Assembly: GCA_016296565.1 (NCBI GenBank)
Contig: JAEDJB010000113.1
Coordinates: 1 to 5,899 of the forward strand
Length of the DNA stretch: 5,899 nt
Direction: 5' to 3'
DNA from: Oscillospiraceae bacterium
Lineage (GTDB): Bacteria > Bacillota > Clostridia > Oscillospirales > Oscillospiraceae
In this document: in pieces, positions 5,412 through 5,899 of the stretch
How positions within the stretch are numbered: position 1 is the first letter of the stretch
Layout: each line of letters begins with the position of its first letter
Translations under genes and position numbers: made by a program
The notes under the pieces: generated by a model
Databases searched by the model: none
What the model was told of the DNA's origin: nothing
The model's input: the letters and a program-made list of their open reading frames with translations, nothing else

Positions 5412-5899
5412 ATGGACAACGCCCCTCAGTATGTGATCGAAATGCTTCACATCACCAAGGAGTTCCCCGGCATCAGAGCCAATGACGACATTACCCTGCA
5501 GCTGAAAAAAGGGGAGATCCACGCACTGCTGGGTGAAAACGGCGCTGGTAAGTCCACGCTGATGTCCGTCCTCTTCGGCCTGTACCAGCCGGAAGAAGGG
5601 GAGATCCGCAAGAATGGCCAGCCGGTGACCATCAACAACCCCAACGACGCCACAGCTTTGGGCATCGGCATGGTGCACCAGCATTTTAAGCTCATCGACG
5701 TGTTTACCGTCCTGGACAACATCATTCTGGGGGCGGAGACCACCAAACTGGGCTTTCTCCAGAAGAAGGAGGCCCGCCGGAAGGTCACGGAGCTTTCCCA
5801 GCGCTACGGCCTGAAGGTGGACCTGGACGCCAAGGTGGAGGACATCACCGTGGGCATGCAGCAGCGGGTGGAGATCCTGAAGATGCTCTACCGGGACAA
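5412..5899 (+). CDS. BMP-linked (nucleoside-type) ABC transporter ATP-binding protein, 5' part only
   Basis: This cytoplasmic subunit would power the importer fed by the upstream lipoprotein. The first 162 codons are visible, about a third of the roughly 510 residues expected for this double-ATPase family (RbsA-like, YufO/NupO type). The product begins MDNAPQYVIEMLHITKEFPG. The Walker A motif GENGAGKST is at residues 41-49, and the Q-loop is in GMVHQHFKL. The signature region reads VGMQQRVEILKMLYR, a form common in this subfamily in place of the usual SGGQQ. The Walker B motif and the second ATPase domain lie beyond the right edge. The start ATG is preceded by AGGTGA at 5402-5407, 4 nt away. 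Permease genes are expected to follow but cannot be seen. Confidence 0.92.
   Translation, partial: MDNAPQYVIEMLHITKEFPGIRANDDITLQLKKGEIHALLGENGAGKSTLMSVLFGLYQPEEGEIRKNGQPVTINNPNDATALGIGMVHQHFKLIDVFTVLDNIILGAETTKLGFLQKKEARRKVTELSQRYGLKVDLDAKVEDITVGMQQRVEILKMLYRD

Noticed and set aside
5013..5684. Minus-strand open frame of 223 codons across the terminator and ATPase gene
   Set aside because: It crosses a clear terminator and promoter of the other strand and is a shadow of two recognised genes.
1..5899. CRISPR array, tRNA/rRNA genes, insertion sequences or phage genes
   Set aside because: No regularly spaced repeats, cloverleaf sequences, transposase motifs or terminal repeats were seen.

Overview
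The window is ordinary-looking, GC-rich chromosomal DNA, tightly packed with bacterial genes. The gene families, strong AGGAGG-type ribosome sites and sigma-A-type promoters point to a Gram-positive (Firmicutes) anaerobe. My best guess is a GC-rich Clostridia lineage such as the Oscillospiraceae/Ruminococcaceae group. This rests on the DUF421-DUF4363 pair, the clostridial-type BMP lipoprotein and the thymidine kinase type; no 16S or other direct marker is present.

Layout from left to right: guaA (GMP synthase, minus strand) runs off the left edge, with its promoter in a 165-bp divergent gap. Reading away from it on the plus strand is a two-gene, ATGA-coupled unit, a DUF421/YetF-like membrane protein followed by a DUF4363 protein. 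A bidirectional hairpin terminator separates this unit from the convergent nrdR (minus), which lies downstream of tdk (thymidine kinase, minus). tdk and nrdR each have their own promoter. tdk is divergent from a BMP-family lipoprotein gene (plus). That gene is followed by a strong terminator, a new promoter and the start of an ABC-transporter ATPase gene that runs off the right edge. No gene-free stretch exceeds 300 bp; the largest is 240 bp (3826-4065) and holds two back-to-back promoters and a leader hairpin.

Four of the loci share a nucleotide theme. GuaA makes GMP, NrdR represses ribonucleotide reductase genes, Tdk salvages thymidine, and BMP lipoproteins paired with this kind of ATPase commonly import nucleosides. 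The likely reading is uptake, salvage and regulation of nucleotide precursors. The DUF421-DUF4363 pair has no clear connection to this and is the least understood part.

I did not find a new defence system, mobile element, CRISPR array or RNA gene. The most interesting signals are regulatory: a shared spacer motif in the nrdR and tdk promoters, 5'-end hairpins at matching positions in the two transporter transcripts, and a terminator plus new promoter inside the transporter locus.
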